A stretch of DNA of 8,200 bases from an uncultured Actinomycetes bacterium (GTDB lineage: Bacteria > Actinomycetota > Thermoleophilia > Miltoncostaeales > Miltoncostaeaceae), in assembly GCA_903866425.1 (NCBI GenBank), contig CAIPNN010000085.1:1-8200 (forward strand), read 5' to 3'. The translations under genes were made by a program, and so were the position numbers. Every line of letters begins with the position of its first letter. Within the stretch, counting starts at the first letter, position 1. The notes beneath the pieces are model-generated. The model did not search any database and was not told the origin of the DNA. It saw nothing but the letters and a program-made list of their open reading frames with translations. This document shows, piece after piece, positions 7,556 to 8,200 of this stretch.

Positions 7556-8086
7556 CTAGTCGGGGTCGCTCTGCTGCTTGGCGAGCCACATACGGGCCAT
7601 GCGGGCGCCATCGGTGAGGGCCGCCAGTTTGGCCTCCACAACATCTTCCGGAACCATCGACAGGTCGGGGGCCGCCACCCAGATGGCCGATGCCTGCCCG
7701 CCGCGAGCGGCCTCGAGCACAGCCCGCGCAACATCGTTGGCGTTTTCCGCCGGGGCATCAGCCGCAATGGGTATGACCACCTGCTCATCGGGCCCAAATG
7801 CGTATGTGGCGCTGGGCGTCATCTCATCGGTGGCAACAAGCAGGGCACCGGCGTCCGCAAGGGCCACCGGATCGCCGGCTATGGCGAGCAGCGGCCGGTG
7901 CGGCACGGCGGCACGGGCATGCGCGATACCCGCCGGCTCGTCCACCGGCGCACCAGTGGTGATCACGTCGAGCCCGAGGCGATCGAGGCGCTGGGCCCAG
8001 TTGCCGGGCTGCGGAAGTGGGCCCACGCACACCGTGGGCAGCACGGGAAGGTGGATTCCGGCGCTTTCGAGTTCGTCGCGACGCAT
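7556..8086 (-). CDS. Small hypothetical protein with MetE (cobalamin-independent methionine synthase)-like motifs
   Basis: 176 residues from ATG 8086 to TAG at 7556-7558. No certain family, but three segments in order resemble the ends and core of MetE C-terminal/archaeal MetE barrels. LPTVCVGPLPQPGNW (16-30) resembles the opening LPTT-x-GSxP strand. RLGLDVITTG (36-45) resembles the AGxDVIxDG strand. IWVAAPDLSMVPEDVVEAKL (135-154) resembles the final PDCG-x(3)-P-x(3)-A-x-KL segment, followed by a helix ending ARMAR. Compact MetE enzymes are about 300-350 residues, so the middle is heavily shortened. The zinc-binding Cys of PDCG is Leu142 and no HxC zinc motif is present, so methionine synthase activity is unlikely. 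It has no signal peptide or membrane helix. The frame stays open to an upstream ATG at 8179 (207 residues), but that extension looks non-coding and a TAnnnT box sits inside it, so ATG 8086 is preferred. The coding call is good; the MetE relation is an inference. Confidence 0.7.
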   Translation of the reverse strand: MRRDELESAGIHLPVLPTVCVGPLPQPGNWAQRLDRLGLDVITTGAPVDEPAGIAHARAAVPHRPLLAIAGDPVALADAGALLVATDEMTPSATYAFGPDEQVVIPIAADAPAENANDVARAVLEAARGGQASAIWVAAPDLSMVPEDVVEAKLAALTDGARMARMWLAKQQSDPD

Positions 8087-8093
8087 TGGGGCG

Positions 8094-8099
8094 ACGGTA
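8094..8099 (-). promoter_or_regulatory. Candidate -10 box (TACCGT) for the small MetE-like gene
   Basis: On the - strand TACCGT ends 7 nt before ATG 8086, the position expected for a -10 element of a leaderless transcript. This is a main reason for choosing the internal ATG over the one at 8179, which has no comparable box in the visible sequence. No convincing -35 hexamer is seen at 17-18 nt. Confidence 0.4.
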
Positions 8100-8144
8100 T
8101 CAGCGGGACAAATGGCCCACGCCTGCGTGCTGCTTGCCCCCGAC

Positions 8145-8160
8145 GAAACGGGTACGTTTC
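8145..8160. repeat. Perfect palindromic site GAAACG-GGTA-CGTTTC, possible operator
   Basis: Two exact 6-bp inverted arms around a 4-bp spacer lie 59 bp upstream of ATG 8086, in the last non-coding stretch of the window (8087-8200). The length and symmetry resemble operators of dimeric regulators. It is AT-richer than its surroundings, which makes chance somewhat less likely than for GC palindromes. It could also serve a divergent gene beyond position 8200. No T tract follows on either strand, so a terminator is unlikely. Confidence 0.35.
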
Positions 8161-8200
8161 CGTGATCGCGGCGACGCATCCCCAGCCGCGACCGTGAAAC

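Noticed and set aside
8087..8179. 31-residue N-terminal extension of the small MetE-like gene from ATG 8179
   Set aside because: The extension has no feature of the protein's fold, a TAnnnT box lies 7 nt before the internal ATG 8086, and the MetE-like similarity starts only 15 residues after that ATG.
6746..8197. 483-codon + strand frame across the two - strand genes
   Set aside because: Its protein is Gly/His/Arg-rich with no domain. It runs through both - strand genes and their spacer, while the - strand frames have clear family motifs and sensible starts.
8194..8200. Possible divergent + strand gene starting GTG AAA at the window edge
   Set aside because: Only two codons are visible, with no TAnnnT box at 7-9 nt and no Shine-Dalgarno.

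Overview
This window comes from a very GC-rich bacterium. NTG starts without Shine-Dalgarno sequences and TAnnnT boxes just upstream of several starts suggest frequent leaderless transcription. With the MprF/LysX-type lysyltransferase-like protein, this points to an actinobacterium-like lineage (possibly deep-branching, such as Thermoleophilia), but no marker gene here settles the taxonomy.

Layout. Positions 1-66 hold the last 21 codons of an unidentified + strand gene. It overlaps by 4 bp (TTGA) an atypical membrane histidine kinase (63-1802), which overlaps by 4 bp (GTGA) a small receiver-like protein (1799-2179). These look like one translationally coupled unit. After only 27 bp comes a complete cobalamin-dependent methionine synthase, metH (2207-5728), with its own candidate promoter and a hairpin terminator (5744-5778). 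Two genes face it on the - strand: a membrane aminoacyl-phosphatidylglycerol synthase-like protein (7513-5777) and, upstream of it, a small protein (8086-7556). The last 114 bp (8087-8200) hold a possible promoter and a perfect inverted repeat but no gene I can support.

How the genes may work together. MetH makes methionine from homocysteine and methyltetrahydrofolate. The kinase/receiver pair is probably a signalling pair, but both partners lack or replace residues normally needed for phosphotransfer, and the signal is unknown. The - strand lipid enzyme probably modifies membrane phospholipid with an amino acid. The most intriguing gene is the small one at 7556-8086. It carries, in order, short motifs like those of cobalamin-independent methionine synthase (MetE C-terminal family), but it is about half the size of even the compact core enzymes and has no zinc ligands. 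It may be a miniature, non-catalytic MetE-like protein lying near a real methionine synthase.

No rRNA, tRNA, CRISPR array, insertion sequence or phage gene was seen.
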